DNA from: Paraburkholderia domus
Lineage (GTDB): Bacteria > Pseudomonadota > Gammaproteobacteria > Burkholderiales > Burkholderiaceae
Direction: 5' to 3'
Assembly: GCF_905220705.1 (NCBI RefSeq)
Contig: NZ_CAJNAT010000005.1
Location: 124,001 to 188,000, forward strand
Length of the DNA: 64,000 bases
Shown here: positions 1 through 9,122 of the stretch, one piece after another
How the letters are laid out: each line of letters begins with the position of its first letter
How positions within the stretch are numbered: position 1 is the first letter of the stretch
Made by a program: the position numbers and the translations under genes
The notes under the pieces: generated by a model
The model's database searches: none
Told to the model about the DNA's origin: nothing
What the model saw: the letters and a program-made list of their open reading frames with translations, nothing else

Positions 1-2
1 TT

Positions 3-221
3 TTCGTCGCCGAGTTGTACACCGCGAAGGTGGATGTGTACGACATACGCAATGGTCAGGCGGTCGGCTATATGACGCCCGGCGCGAGCGTCGGCAGCAC
101 CACCGGCTGGGTGGATGTTTATCTCGGCATCAGCGCGGTGCGGCGCGAGAATGGCGAATACGTCGTCCTGCTGGAAGACGACGCGCGCGCGAAAATCCTG
201 ATGTATCGATGGACGCCTTAA
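3..221 (+). CDS. C-terminal part of an unknown protein, cut by the left edge
   Basis: The frame is open from the first bases of the window and ends with TAA at 219-221, so only the last 72 residues are visible. The start lies outside; the TTG at 15 is internal to the open frame and has no ribosome binding site. The fragment is mixed polar and hydrophobic with many Val, Gly and Tyr, and shows no signal peptide or membrane segment. I do not recognise the family. Confidence 0.5.
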   Translation, partial: FVAELYTAKVDVYDIRNGQAVGYMTPGASVGSTTGWVDVYLGISAVRRENGEYVVLLEDDARAKILMYRWTP

Positions 222-341
222 CGTGGATCGCGTGGATCGCGCTCGGTCCCATCACGAATGGACGGCAGCGCACGATCGGTATATAACAACGTGAAAGGAT
301 GGTTTTGTTCGCTGACATATCAATTGGAGAAAAGTTTCATC

Positions 342-599
342 ATGACGCAAGACGTAACGCCTCAGCCGCCTACGGGCGACCGGCCCGACCTGGAGCACCT
401 CGACGCCGCGCTCAGTCACGTGGGTCAACAGGTATCGTCCGGCAGCATCGCTTCGGGTGCCGCAAAGGGCATTCTGTATAGCCTGATCGAAACCCTCGGC
501 GCGTTCGTCGGCGATCCCGATCTGCCAGAGCACGCCCGTTCGGGTTATGAGGGGCTGCTGGAAGCCGCTCGCGAATTGCGCGCGAAGCTCGACCACTGA
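342..599 (+). CDS. Small conserved-looking unknown protein (85 aa)
   Basis: The ATG at 342 is preceded by GGAGA at 326-330, which decides the start over longer in-frame options. The protein begins MTQDVTPQPP, is acidic and mostly helical (Ala, Leu and Glu runs), and has no signal peptide or transmembrane segment. It is followed by three hairpins and a T-tract, so it probably forms a single-gene unit. Function unknown. Confidence 0.55.
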   Translation: MTQDVTPQPPTGDRPDLEHLDAALSHVGQQVSSGSIASGAAKGILYSLIETLGAFVGDPDLPEHARSGYEGLLEAARELRAKLDH

Positions 600-608
600 A
601 GGCAGTGG

Positions 609-715
609 CACGCCGCCCGCGGGTGGCGTGGTTCGCAGCGCAATCGCCGCCGCGTTTCGGCGGCGCGGTTGTCTGTGATAAAAAGGCGCACTGTTTCCAA
701 CATTGCGCCTTTTTT
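609..715 (+). terminator. Three tandem hairpins ending in a rho-independent terminator
   Basis: Successive stems are CACGCC/GGCGTG (609-614, 625-630), CGCCGCCG/CGGCGGCG (645-652, 658-665), and AAAAAGGCGCA/TGCGCCTTTTT (680-690, 703-713), the last running into six T. The last hairpin has the canonical terminator form for the gene ending at 599. Its T-tract touches the ATG of the LysE gene at 716. Confidence 0.75.
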
Positions 716-1315
716 ATGCTTTCCTCGTCTGCTATCGCCTTGCTGGCCGTCGGCATTATTGTCGTACTGATTACGCCGGGTCCCACCAATACGCTGCTTG
801 CGGCGGCCGGTTTGCGCCAGGGCGTGCGGCGTTCATTACCGCTGATTGCCACTGAACTTGCCGGCCATCTTCTGTCGATTTCAGTGTGGGGACATTTTCT
901 CGCGCAAGCCGCGCACGCGTTGCCCTGGTTGCCGTCGCTGTTGCGCGTGGCGGCCGGCGTGTACATCGCCTATCTCGCCGTCGATATGTGGCGCGCGGCG
1001 GTGGCCTTGCCCGATTCGACACAGCGGGCGAGCGGCAAGCGCACGCTGTTCGTGGCGACGCTGCTCAATCCGAAAGGCTTGTTATTCGCCGGTACGATTT
1101 TTCCCGCCATCGCGTTCGCGCATGTGTCTGTGTATGCCGTGGCGATGCTGATATTCGCCTGCTTGCTGGTGCCGATCGCGCTTGCGTGGATCGCGTTCGG
1201 CGCGGCGCTTGGCAGCGGCAAACTCGCCTGGCTGAATCCGGTGAAGATGCAGCGCGGCGCGTCCATTGTGCTGGGCGTGTTTTCCTTGTCGCTCGCGTGG
1301 GCGGCGCTGCACTAA
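716..1315 (+). CDS. LysE-family amino acid exporter
   Basis: A 199-residue inner-membrane protein with about six hydrophobic segments. The N-terminal helix carries the LysE/RhtB signature around TPGPTNTLLAAAG. The family exports amino acids or related metabolites; substrate cannot be told from sequence. The start at 716 gives the normal family N-terminus, but no Shine-Dalgarno is present because the terminator stem and T-tract occupy 703-715. Either translation is leaderless or the hairpin regulates the gene. It is convergent with the YcaQ-like gene on the other strand, 22 bp away. Confidence 0.85.
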   Translation: MLSSSAIALLAVGIIVVLITPGPTNTLLAAAGLRQGVRRSLPLIATELAGHLLSISVWGHFLAQAAHALPWLPSLLRVAAGVYIAYLAVDMWRAAVALPDSTQRASGKRTLFVATLLNPKGLLFAGTIFPAIAFAHVSVYAVAMLIFACLLVPIALAWIAFGAALGSGKLAWLNPVKMQRGASIVLGVFSLSLAWAALH

Positions 1316-1337
1316 GAACGCGTCTTGTACCGCGCGG

Positions 1338-2576
1338 TCAAACTTCCTGACTGCTGGTTGCGCTCAGCGCCTCGAGCCATTCCGCCGGCCCGGATGCAAT
1401 TTCCAATTGCGGTGTGCCGTGCCAGTCCGCACAGCGCTGCAAAGCGCGGCGAAGATCGCCGGCAAGCCTCGCGCTGAGTCGCACGCCGGGTTCGATGTGC
1501 AGCGATTTCAGTTCGAACACGCCGGTTGTTCGATGCGCTTTCGCATCCACGCGGCCGACCAGGCGCCCCCGGCTCAAAAGCGGCAACACGAAGTAGCCAT
1601 ATTTGCGCTTTGCAGCCGGTGTATAGCATTCGATCGCATAGTCGAAATCGAAGAGCGCGGCGGCGCGCTTGCGGTCCCACACCACCGGATCGAACGGCGA
1701 CAGCACTGTGGTGACGGTTGAAGCGAGCTTGCCGGTTGCGGCGTCGTCGATCATCGGCGCGAATTCGTGATGGACGAAGGTGTCCTGCTTCCAGCCCTCC
1801 ACTTGCACCGGGATCAGTTCGCCCCGATCGGCAAGCGCACGCAGTTCGTCGCGATAGGGGCGGCGCGGCAGCCGGTAGTAATCGGCGACCCAATCGGCGC
1901 GCACGACGCCGAGCGCGCGGCAGGTGCGGCGCAATGCTTCCTCAGTGACGGTTTCCCGCGGCGGCAGGTCGCGCGCGTCGTCCCAGTCCGGTAACACGCG
2001 TTCGGTCAAATCATAGACGCGATGAAAATTGCGCCGCTCGGCCACCATCAATTGCCCGATCGCGAACAGCACTTCCAGGTGGCGCTTCTCCGGCTTCCAG
2101 TCCCACCAGCCGTTGCCCTTGCCCGCCTCGCGAGCGAAGTCCGCCGAACGCACGGGGCCGGTCGCACGGATATGCGCGAGCAGTTTGTCGATGTCCTTGC
2201 GATGCTTTTTGTGCCACTCGGCCGCGTATTTCCAGCCCATGCCGCTCGGATCGAGCATGCGGTGGCGCAGCAGGCCGTAGTCTTCGGTCGGAACGAAACA
2301 GGCTTCATGCGACCAGTATTCGAACAGCTTGCCTTCGGCAAGGTGCTCGTCGAGCCATTGCTGCGGATACGCGCCGAGCCGGCTGAACAGCACGAGATAC
2401 GGGCTGCGCGCGACCACGTGGATCGTGTCGATCTGCAATTGCGCCATGCGACGGATCGCGTCGAGCACGTCGGCTTTGACGGCCTTGCGGCGCGGCGGCG
2501 TCAGCAAACCTTGCGCGGCCAGATGCAGCGTGCGCGCGGCGGATAACGGAAGACTCTTCACGCGAGCGTCGGTCAC
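1338..2576 (-). CDS. YcaQ/AlkZ-type DNA glycosylase (HTH_42 family)
   Basis: 412 residues with GTG start at 2576. The protein has the winged-helix architecture of the YcaQ family. Members excise alkylated bases and unhook interstrand crosslinks; YcaQ enzymes use a Q-phi-D catalytic motif, seen here as Q48-I49-D50 inside AQLQIDTI. Other family signatures are the SPYLVLFSRLG stretch after it and EYWSHEACFVP further on. Length fits the family (about 400). The gene stands alone, convergent with lysE, so its role is likely general DNA repair. An older name for the family is 'winged helix DNA-binding domain protein'. Confidence 0.85.
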   Translation of the reverse strand: MTDARVKSLPLSAARTLHLAAQGLLTPPRRKAVKADVLDAIRRMAQLQIDTIHVVARSPYLVLFSRLGAYPQQWLDEHLAEGKLFEYWSHEACFVPTEDYGLLRHRMLDPSGMGWKYAAEWHKKHRKDIDKLLAHIRATGPVRSADFAREAGKGNGWWDWKPEKRHLEVLFAIGQLMVAERRNFHRVYDLTERVLPDWDDARDLPPRETVTEEALRRTCRALGVVRADWVADYYRLPRRPYRDELRALADRGELIPVQVEGWKQDTFVHHEFAPMIDDAATGKLASTVTTVLSPFDPVVWDRKRAAALFDFDYAIECYTPAAKRKYGYFVLPLLSRGRLVGRVDAKAHRTTGVFELKSLHIEPGVRLSARLAGDLRRALQRCADWHGTPQLEIASGPAEWLEALSATSSQEV

Positions 2577-2755
2577 GGGCGTTGGTCGATGAGTAACTGC
2601 GATGGGAGCGGACGCTAGGTCCGGCCTAAATCAGCAGTCGCTACTGTAGCGTGAATACGGCAGACGAATCGGCATGGGGCACGACCGGCGCATACCACCG
2701 TGGAAGGCAACGCAGCCGCAATGACTCAGCAACTAGCAATCCGTCCGAACCGACC

Positions 2756-3034
2756 TTACCAGTCGCGCTTGTGGTGCTTATCCCAGCCGCGATGCCGGCC
2801 ATGGTCATGGCGCTCGCGATACCCGCGGTAGTAATCACCGCGATACCCATAACCGTACACGGGTTGCACAGGCGCATAAACGACCGGGGGCGGCGTATAA
2901 ACCACGGGCGGTGGGGCAACCATGAGCCCGGGCGTGTTCACGAACACGCCGACATCCACCCGGGCCGAAGCGGCAGTCGATGCGCAGGTGGCAGCAAGGC
3001 TGAAGGCGGTGAAAACGATCGCGCGTTGGATCAT
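2756..3034 (-). CDS. Small secreted Pro/Tyr/His-rich protein
   Basis: 92 residues. The first 24 form a Sec signal peptide ending STAASA. The mature part holds PPPVVYTPPPVVYAP repeats, then a Tyr/Gly/Arg-rich stretch and a basic His/Arg/Lys tail (RHDHGRHRGWDKHHKRDW). This is the layout of small periplasmic PXPV-type proteins common in Burkholderiales, whose function is unknown. It resembles in style the His/Asp-rich secreted protein at 58471. Confidence 0.7.
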   Translation of the reverse strand: MIQRAIVFTAFSLAATCASTAASARVDVGVFVNTPGLMVAPPPVVYTPPPVVYAPVQPVYGYGYRGDYYRGYRERHDHGRHRGWDKHHKRDW

Positions 3035-3255
3035 GCTTGTCTCCTGTTTCGAAAGAGGCAGCCATTCGCTGTCGAATAGCTGACGACAATATTACGAAAC
3101 AGAAAGCAAGGCAGGTGAAACCAGTTGAAGGCGTGTGTAACAGCAGATTACCCAATGCCATTGCTGCCGCGGGCGGGGGGAGTGGGCCTACGCCCGGCAC
3201 GTCGCGCGAGCGGCGGCCGAACGCGCGACTAGGGCGGCCCCGGGAAAGGCTTCCT

Positions 3256-4968
3256 TTAAGCCCCCAAAGCGACCGCTTCTCCCGCCGAAACGGCCAGCAG
3301 CTGATGAATCTGCGCGACCACCGCAGCACCTTCTCCGACCGCTGCCGCGACGCGCTTCGTCGAGCCGGCGCGCGCGTCGCCGATCGCGTACACGCCTTCG
3401 ACAGTCGTCGCGAGATCGCAGACGGATGCGCCGTCCACACTGGCGCCAGTCAGCACAAAGCCCTTGTCGTCCAGCTGCACGCCGCAGGTGCGCAGCCAGT
3501 CGGTATTCGGATCCGCGCCGGTGAAAAGGAACAGATGCCGCGTGTCGAAGCTTTTGGTGCCGTCCGGCAGCGGCTTCTTCAACACGACCGAGGCCAGCCC
3601 GATTTCGTCCGTCTCGAGCTGGCCGACTTCCGAATTCGGATGCACGAACACATTCGGCAGCGAGCGGATGCGGTCGATCAGGTAGCGCGACATGGTGGCT
3701 TCAAAGCCGCTTCGGCGGATCAGCACATGGACCTTGGCTGCGTGCGTCGCCAGATAGACGATCGCCTGGCCCGCCGAATTGCCGCCGCCCACGAGCACGA
3801 TCTCCTGGCGCTTGCACAGCTTGGCCTCGACCGGCGACGCCCAGTAGTAGACGCCGCGCCCATCGAAGCGATCGAGCCCTTCGAGCGCCGGGCGCCGATA
3901 GACCGCGCCGCTCGCGATCACGATCGCGCGGGCGGTGATCTGCCCTCCGCACTTGAGCTCCAGCCGATGCGGCGACTCCGCGCAATGCAGCGCCTTCACA
4001 TGGACGGGAATCGCAACGTGCGCACCGAATTTCTGCGCCTGCACGAACGCGCGGCCCGCCAACGCTTGACCGGAGATGCCGGTCGGAAAGCCGAGATAGT
4101 TTTCGATCCGCGAACTGGCGCCCGCCTGGCCGCCCGGCGCGCGGCTGTCGAGCACGATGACCGAGAGGCCCTCGGACGCGGCGTACACGGCCGTGGCGAG
4201 GCCGGCCGGCCCTGCGCCGACGATCGCGACGTCGTACACATGCGAATTGTCGAGATCGGGCAGCAAGCCGAGGCAGGAGGCGAGTTCCGGCATGCTCGGA
4301 TGACGCAGCACCGAGCCGTCCGGGCAGATCACGAGCGGCATGTCTTCTTGCTGCGCGGCGAATTGCTCGATCAGACGCAACGCGTCTTCGTCGCGTTCGT
4401 CGATGACCGAGTGAGGATGGCCGTTGCGCGACAGGAAGCCCTGCAACATCACAAGCCGGGCGTCCCGGCTGTTGCCGATCAGGATCGGGCCCCCCGCGCC
4501 TTTCTCGATCAGCGATACGCGCCGCAGGATCAGCGCGCGCATGATGCGCTCGCCCAGCTCGGCCTCGGCGACGATCAGCGCGCGCAGCTTGTCCGGCGGA
4601 ATCAGCAAGGCGTCGACGGCGTCCGTCGCCATGCCGTTGACGAGCGCATGCCGCCCGGACAGCTGCCCGACTTCGGCGAGAAAATGCCCAGCGCCGTGTT
4701 CTGCAATCACGACCTCGCGCCCGATGCCGTCGCGCTGATAAATCTTCACATGCCCCTTCAACATCACGAACATGCCTGGACCCGTGTGACCGGTCTCGAA
4801 CAGCAGCTTTCCTGCTTCCCAGTGGCCCACTTCGCCGAACCGACGCAGACGGTCGATTTCTGCACACGTGAGTTCGGGGAACATCTGATGCATCCGTGTC
4901 GCGAGCGACGAAAACGGCGCGTCGGCGACGACGGCTTGTTGCCCTTCTGCTTCTTGAGTCGACAGCAT
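3256..4968 (-). CDS. FAD/NAD(P)-dependent oxidoreductase with N-terminal cyclic-nucleotide-binding domain
   Basis: 570 residues; ATG at 4968 is chosen over an upstream ATG at 5007 because AAGGAG lies 7 nt before it. Residues about 20-140 form a cNMP-binding barrel, about 150-230 a linker resembling a regulatory thioredoxin-like part, and about 245-560 a thioredoxin-reductase fold. FAD-binding GAGPAG is at 251-256, the second Rossmann GGGNSAGQ at 394-401, and the C-terminal YAIGDARAGSTKRV FAD loop is present. The CxxC redox pair expected before the NADPH domain is absent (YYWASPVEAKLC instead), so it is not a classical thioredoxin reductase. The neighbour downstream on the template (5062) is a DedA-rhodanese fusion; the two are 93 bp apart and may be co-transcribed. 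Confidence 0.82.
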   Translation of the reverse strand: MLSTQEAEGQQAVVADAPFSSLATRMHQMFPELTCAEIDRLRRFGEVGHWEAGKLLFETGHTGPGMFVMLKGHVKIYQRDGIGREVVIAEHGAGHFLAEVGQLSGRHALVNGMATDAVDALLIPPDKLRALIVAEAELGERIMRALILRRVSLIEKGAGGPILIGNSRDARLVMLQGFLSRNGHPHSVIDERDEDALRLIEQFAAQQEDMPLVICPDGSVLRHPSMPELASCLGLLPDLDNSHVYDVAIVGAGPAGLATAVYAASEGLSVIVLDSRAPGGQAGASSRIENYLGFPTGISGQALAGRAFVQAQKFGAHVAIPVHVKALHCAESPHRLELKCGGQITARAIVIASGAVYRRPALEGLDRFDGRGVYYWASPVEAKLCKRQEIVLVGGGNSAGQAIVYLATHAAKVHVLIRRSGFEATMSRYLIDRIRSLPNVFVHPNSEVGQLETDEIGLASVVLKKPLPDGTKSFDTRHLFLFTGADPNTDWLRTCGVQLDDKGFVLTGASVDGASVCDLATTVEGVYAIGDARAGSTKRVAAAVGEGAAVVAQIHQLLAVSAGEAVALGA

Positions 4969-5061
4969 TGAACCGCTCCTTCTGTGTTCATCCTGATTGA
5001 TCGACACGGGGGGCGAAGCGGCGCGGGCGCGCGAGGGCGCCGATGTGAATGCGCTGCTGCG

Positions 5062-6054
5062 CTACACGGCCTTCGGCGCGATATCGTCGACCGCCACATC
5101 GGGCGGCGGCATGCCGGGCAGCGCGTCCACCGCTTTGCCCGAGTCGCGCCAGGCTTCCATGCCGCCGCGTAGCGGCAGCACGTCGGCGAAGCCGGCTTCG
5201 TTCATCTGTTTGGCCATCCATGCCGCGGATATTTCATTTGGGCACGAACAGTAAATCACCACCTTCTGATCGTGCGGATACGTCGCGACGATCTCGTCGA
5301 GCTGCCGTTCGTCGGCAAATTGCGAGCCCGGAATCACGAACGGGTCAAGCGCGCGCTTTTCCTGCGAGCGGATATCGAACAGTACCGGCGTCTTGCCGGC
5401 CGCGACCAGTTTCGCCAACTCCTCGACTTCGATTCGCTGGGTTGCGAGCTTGGAAATCAGCTGGCGCCGGCGAACCCAGCGATAAGCCGCATACAGCAGC
5501 AGCAACGCCACCGCTACCAGCGCGGCCGTGCGCCCGAGGCGTCCGGCCATGGCGAACAGCATGTCGATCTGCTTGGCGAACAGCGCACCGATGATCAAAC
5601 CGGTACCCGACCACAAGGCAGCGCCGATACTGTCGTAAGTGAGAAACGTACGGTAGCGGGTGCCCATCGCACCGGCCATCGGAATCGACACGATCGACAG
5701 GCCCGGCACAAACTTCGCCACTGCCAGCACGCGCACGCCCCAGCGGCCGAAAAAGCGTTCGGTCTTTTTTACACAGGTGTCGCGTGACAGCGAAAGACGG
5801 CAGATCGTTTTCAGCGTGTTGCCGCCGTACATACGGCCGGCGAGATACCAGGCGCTGTCGCCGATCAGCGTGGCGAAGATCGACAACACGAGGACCGGCA
5901 TCAGCTGTGTGCCTATTGACCCAGGATGCATGGCCGCCATCGCCCCAAACAGCACGAGCGACGGCATCGCCGGCACCGGTAGCCCGAGCGAGGCGGCCAG
6001 CACGTTGACGAAGACGAGCGCCGGTCCATATTGCTCGACGAGATCATGTAGCAT
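5062..6054 (-). CDS. DedA-family membrane protein fused to a rhodanese domain
   Basis: 330 residues. Residues 1-200 are a DedA (SNARE-associated) membrane domain with the usual LPVPAMPSLVLFGAMAA start and the WGVRVLAVAKFVPGLS region; DedA proteins are linked to lipid flipping and proton-dependent homeostasis. Residues about 215-310 form a rhodanese domain (VLFDIRSQEKRALDPFVIPGS) with cysteines in YCSCPNEISAA; the catalytic-loop cysteine is in this segment. The fusion places a sulfur- or persulfide-handling domain on the cytoplasmic side. It is upstream of and co-oriented with the cNMP flavoprotein, suggesting a redox-related two-gene unit. Confidence 0.83.
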   Translation of the reverse strand: MLHDLVEQYGPALVFVNVLAASLGLPVPAMPSLVLFGAMAAMHPGSIGTQLMPVLVLSIFATLIGDSAWYLAGRMYGGNTLKTICRLSLSRDTCVKKTERFFGRWGVRVLAVAKFVPGLSIVSIPMAGAMGTRYRTFLTYDSIGAALWSGTGLIIGALFAKQIDMLFAMAGRLGRTAALVAVALLLLYAAYRWVRRRQLISKLATQRIEVEELAKLVAAGKTPVLFDIRSQEKRALDPFVIPGSQFADERQLDEIVATYPHDQKVVIYCSCPNEISAAWMAKQMNEAGFADVLPLRGGMEAWRDSGKAVDALPGMPPPDVAVDDIAPKAV

Positions 6055-6393
6055 CGGCTTACATCCGCAGCCCTTTCGGACGCGGCGCAGGTAGGGGAAG
6101 CAACGGAGTATCTAAGGATTATGGACGCATTTTCAAGACGTGCAAATGTCCGGAAAATCGGCCCGTTATTCGCGTGTTAAAAGCGCGGCCACGGCATGCC
6201 TGGCGGGCCAAAAGCGCGAATTAGAAGCGCGAATGGAACAAAGCGAAATTGATTGAAACGTTTGCCGCAAGCGAGTGGCGAAGAACGCTTTACGGACACT
6301 CGTAGGATGTCCTGCAATACGCAAATCGAAGCTGGCGGTCCACAGGCAGCGCCCGGCTTTCGCGCGTGAAGCGCAGTGCCGGGCGTGGCTGTG
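6055..6393. other. 339-bp gap with no supported gene
   Basis: Reading frames here have poor codon character and no ribosome binding sites. A 92-codon minus-strand frame at 6177-6455 overlaps the next gene and is rejected. The part next to 6054 should hold the promoter of the DedA-rhodanese gene, but no clear -35/-10 pair was picked out. Confidence 0.4.
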
Positions 6394-6645
6394 TTACTGA
6401 CGATGATTGTGTTGTTCGCCCGGCAACTCCGCGCCATGTGCGCGAATTGCGGCAATCAGTTCGGCAGGCGTGATCTCGTAGCGCACTTCGCGGTGAATGC
6501 CTGGCTTGCGCTCGTCGACCTCGATCAGAAGAATGCCTTTGCCATCTTCTGTCGATTCGAGGCGCAGGGAGCGGAGTTCGCGTGCCGTTGCGTCGTCGTA
6601 TTCGGTGAGCAGGGCCATTGACCCGGAGGACCCGGTAGTGCGCAT
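6394..6645 (-). CDS. Small unknown protein (83 aa)
   Basis: ATG at 6645 follows AAGGA with 8-9 nt spacing; longer frames upstream lack a binding site. The protein (MRTTGSSGSMALLTEYDD...) has an alternating beta/charged pattern and ends in a helix and a His-rich tail (GEQHNHRQ). No signal peptide. An internal ATG at 6618 is a second possible start. Family not recognised. Confidence 0.55.
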   Translation of the reverse strand: MRTTGSSGSMALLTEYDDATARELRSLRLESTEDGKGILLIEVDERKPGIHREVRYEITPAELIAAIRAHGAELPGEQHNHRQ

Positions 6646-6960
6646 CGAGGTTGTCCTTGTTCCGTTGATGATCGAACCATTGTACGGGCAGGTGAGCACG
6701 CCGTCTGTCGTGCCGTGCTCACACGCGGGGTATCTGCCCGTCCACCTATCTGCTTGCCGGGACGACGCGTTGCGCGTTGCCTGGCGAGGCCCGCCGGGCA
6801 ATGCGCGGCGCGACGCCCGACTGTGACAACCAGTTTAACGCGACTCCCCGCAACGACGGGCGCATTTTTCGTGCCCCGTGGCGGTGCAGCCCTTCTCCCT
6901 GGCTGTCACGGTGCTGACGCGCGGTTCGGTTATGGGTGGGGCAGCGAGCGTGCCAGGCGG
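6646..6960. other. Intergenic stretch without a recognisable gene
   Basis: The stretch between the small gene and the chemoreceptor terminator has short frames only, none with a convincing start. It probably carries the promoter of the 83-aa gene. No repeat or RNA structure stood out. Confidence 0.35.
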
Positions 6961-6992
6961 AAAAAAATAGCCCGTCCTTGAAGGGACGGGCT
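6961..6992 (-). terminator. Rho-independent terminator of the PAS chemoreceptor gene
   Basis: On the minus strand the stem AGCCCGTCC/GGACGGGCT (6969-6977 with 6984-6992, 6-nt loop) is followed by seven T (complement of 6961-6967). It lies 118 bp beyond the stop of the chemoreceptor at 7110. Confidence 0.85.
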
Positions 6993-7109
6993 GCTAAACG
7001 CCGTTGTTACTCGGGTCAGCCTGCCCTTGCAACCAACTGGGCGCTGACGTTTCCATCGTGATGCGTCAATTCTGGCCTGTCGAGGTGGGGGTAACGCCGA
7101 TCTGTCAGA

Positions 7110-8822
7110 TCAATGTAATGCGGATTCTTCCTGCTCGACCGCGTGTGCAATTCCGTGCTCTGCGTCGCGCCTAAGTTCGGGCGCCGACGTGTGCGCCGGA
7201 TGCCGCGCCGCATTGCCCGGTGCGGCCTGCCGCAGCGGCTGCGCAGCACGCCGCGCGGGCGTTGCATCGGCGACGGTGAAAAGACGCACCGCTTCGTCCA
7301 GCACATCGGCCTGTTCCGCGAGACGTTGCGCCGTGGCTGCCGCCTGCTCGACCAGCGCTGCGTTCTGCTGCGTGGCGCCGTCGAGATGCGAGACCGCCTG
7401 ATTGACCTGGCGAATCCCTTCTGCCTGTTCGCTGCTTGCATTCGCTACTTCGACGATGATCGACGACACGCGGCTTACCGCTTCATCGATCACGCGCATT
7501 TGTGAGGTCGTGCGTGCAACCAGTTCCGTGCCGAGCGCCACTTCGGTTGCACTCGCCTCGACCACTGACTTGATTTCCTTCGACGACGCCGCGCACCGTT
7601 GCGCCAGCATTCGCACCTCGCTGGCGACGACTGCGAACGAGCGGCCCGCTTCGCCCGCGCGCGCCGCTTCCACGGCGGCATTCAGCGCGAGGATATTGGT
7701 CTGGAACGCGATGCCGTCGATCACGCCGGTAATGTCCGCAATGCGCTTCGACGCCGCTGTGATGCCGGCCATGGTCTGCTCGACCTGACCGGCGATCTTG
7801 CCGCCGACGGCCGCCGCCGCTTGCGCGTCTTTCGCCAGATCGAGCGCGCGGACGCTGGCATCGGCGTTGGCCTGCACGGTGGTGGTCAGTTCTTCCATGG
7901 TGGCCGCCGTTTCTTCGAGCGACGCCGCCTGCATTTCGGTGCGCCGCGCGAGGTCGACATTGCCGCTGGAAATTTCGCGCGCGTTGTCGAGCATGCCGGT
8001 AATCTGCGCGCGCACGTCGTAGACGATCGCCGCAAGATTCGCCTTCAGTTGATTCAACGCCTGCAACACATCGCCGAGGTCGTCGTGACGCGCGATCACC
8101 AGATCGGCGGTCAGGTCACCGGCAGCTAGGCGGGTCGCGAAGCCGGACATGTCGCGAATCGGTGCGGCCAGTTGCCGCGTCAGCACCCGCCAGGAGACGA
8201 GGCTGAAGGCGGTGGCGACGCCGAACGCAATCCAGAACGGCACGGGCGGCGTACCGTTCCATGCAGCGAGGCCGGTTAGCAACAAAGCCAGCGATGTGAT
8301 CGCATACCCGATCGCCGCACGCGTTGCGACCGGCAGACGCATCAGCGATTGCACGCGGCCGAGCATGCCCGTGCGTACGACCATGCCGCGATGCAGCCTG
8401 AACGCCCGCGACTCGCCGGTGCGGATTCGCGCGTACAACGCTTCGGCGGCGCGCACCGCGTCGCGTGCCGGTTTCACGCGCACGCTCAGATAGCCGACCA
8501 CCACGCCTTTATCGACTACCGGCGTGACGTTCGCATGCACCCAGTAGTGGTCGCCGTTCTTGCGGCGGTTCTTGACGAGCGCGGTCCACGGGCGGCCGTC
8601 GCGGATCGTCGTCCACATGTCGGCGAAGGCTTCGCGCGGCATGTCCGGATGGCGGATCACGTTGTGCGGCTGGCCGATTAGCTCATCGCGGGCAAAGCCC
8701 GATACGGCGATGAACGCCGGGTTGCAGTATTCGATGCGGCCGGTAAGATCGGTCGCGGAAACAAGCATCTGTGACGAAGGGAATTCGTACTCGTGCCCAG
8801 TGACAGGCTGGTTGTTGCGCAT
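7110..8822 (-). CDS. PAS-domain methyl-accepting chemotaxis protein (Aer-like)
   Basis: 570 residues. An N-terminal PAS domain (about 15-125) contains the Aer-type sequence [12 protein letters not shown] and the HPDMP segment; in Aer this binds FAD and senses redox or energy state. Two hydrophobic segments near 170-215 anchor it, followed by a HAMP-like region and a long coiled-coil signalling domain with the conserved hairpin tip [26 protein letters not shown] sequence. There is no large periplasmic domain, so sensing is cytoplasmic. Paired Gln/Glu methylation-type helices flank the tip. The tail is Ala/Arg-rich. A terminator follows at 6961-6992. Probably an aerotaxis or energy-taxis receptor. 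Confidence 0.9.
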   Translation of the reverse strand: MRNNQPVTGHEYEFPSSQMLVSATDLTGRIEYCNPAFIAVSGFARDELIGQPHNVIRHPDMPREAFADMWTTIRDGRPWTALVKNRRKNGDHYWVHANVTPVVDKGVVVGYLSVRVKPARDAVRAAEALYARIRTGESRAFRLHRGMVVRTGMLGRVQSLMRLPVATRAAIGYAITSLALLLTGLAAWNGTPPVPFWIAFGVATAFSLVSWRVLTRQLAAPIRDMSGFATRLAAGDLTADLVIARHDDLGDVLQALNQLKANLAAIVYDVRAQITGMLDNAREISSGNVDLARRTEMQAASLEETAATMEELTTTVQANADASVRALDLAKDAQAAAAVGGKIAGQVEQTMAGITAASKRIADITGVIDGIAFQTNILALNAAVEAARAGEAGRSFAVVASEVRMLAQRCAASSKEIKSVVEASATEVALGTELVARTTSQMRVIDEAVSRVSSIIVEVANASSEQAEGIRQVNQAVSHLDGATQQNAALVEQAAATAQRLAEQADVLDEAVRLFTVADATPARRAAQPLRQAAPGNAARHPAHTSAPELRRDAEHGIAHAVEQEESALH

Positions 8823-9122
8823 GGCTTTCCTTGCAGGTACGGACGCGCGTCCGCACGGTCCTAATATCTATGCAAGGAATAACGGCATTAACCCCGTGGC
8901 CTTTAGGGTTTCCCAGTAAACCACTCAGGTTTATGGCGCACCGGGCCGTTATTGCAGGGTTGTCTTGATGCGCGCTGCGTAGTCGTGAAAATCGGTGTCA
9001 GATGCTTCGCGCGTTGTCTCCAAAAGCGCTAAACTGCGCCGTTAAAAGGGCTGCAGACGCATTCCGTGCTCCTCTTAACCGCAGCGGTCTGCCTGCGCGA
9101 ACCACGCCAACGTTGCCAGCCG

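Noticed and set aside
3037..4971. Long plus-strand open frame of 644 codons
   Set aside because: Antisense to the well-supported cNMP flavoprotein; Arg/His/Asp-rich with no domain, as expected of a GC-rich shadow.
6177..6455. Minus-strand frame of 92 codons
   Set aside because: Overlaps the 3' end of the better-supported 83-aa gene and has poor codon character.
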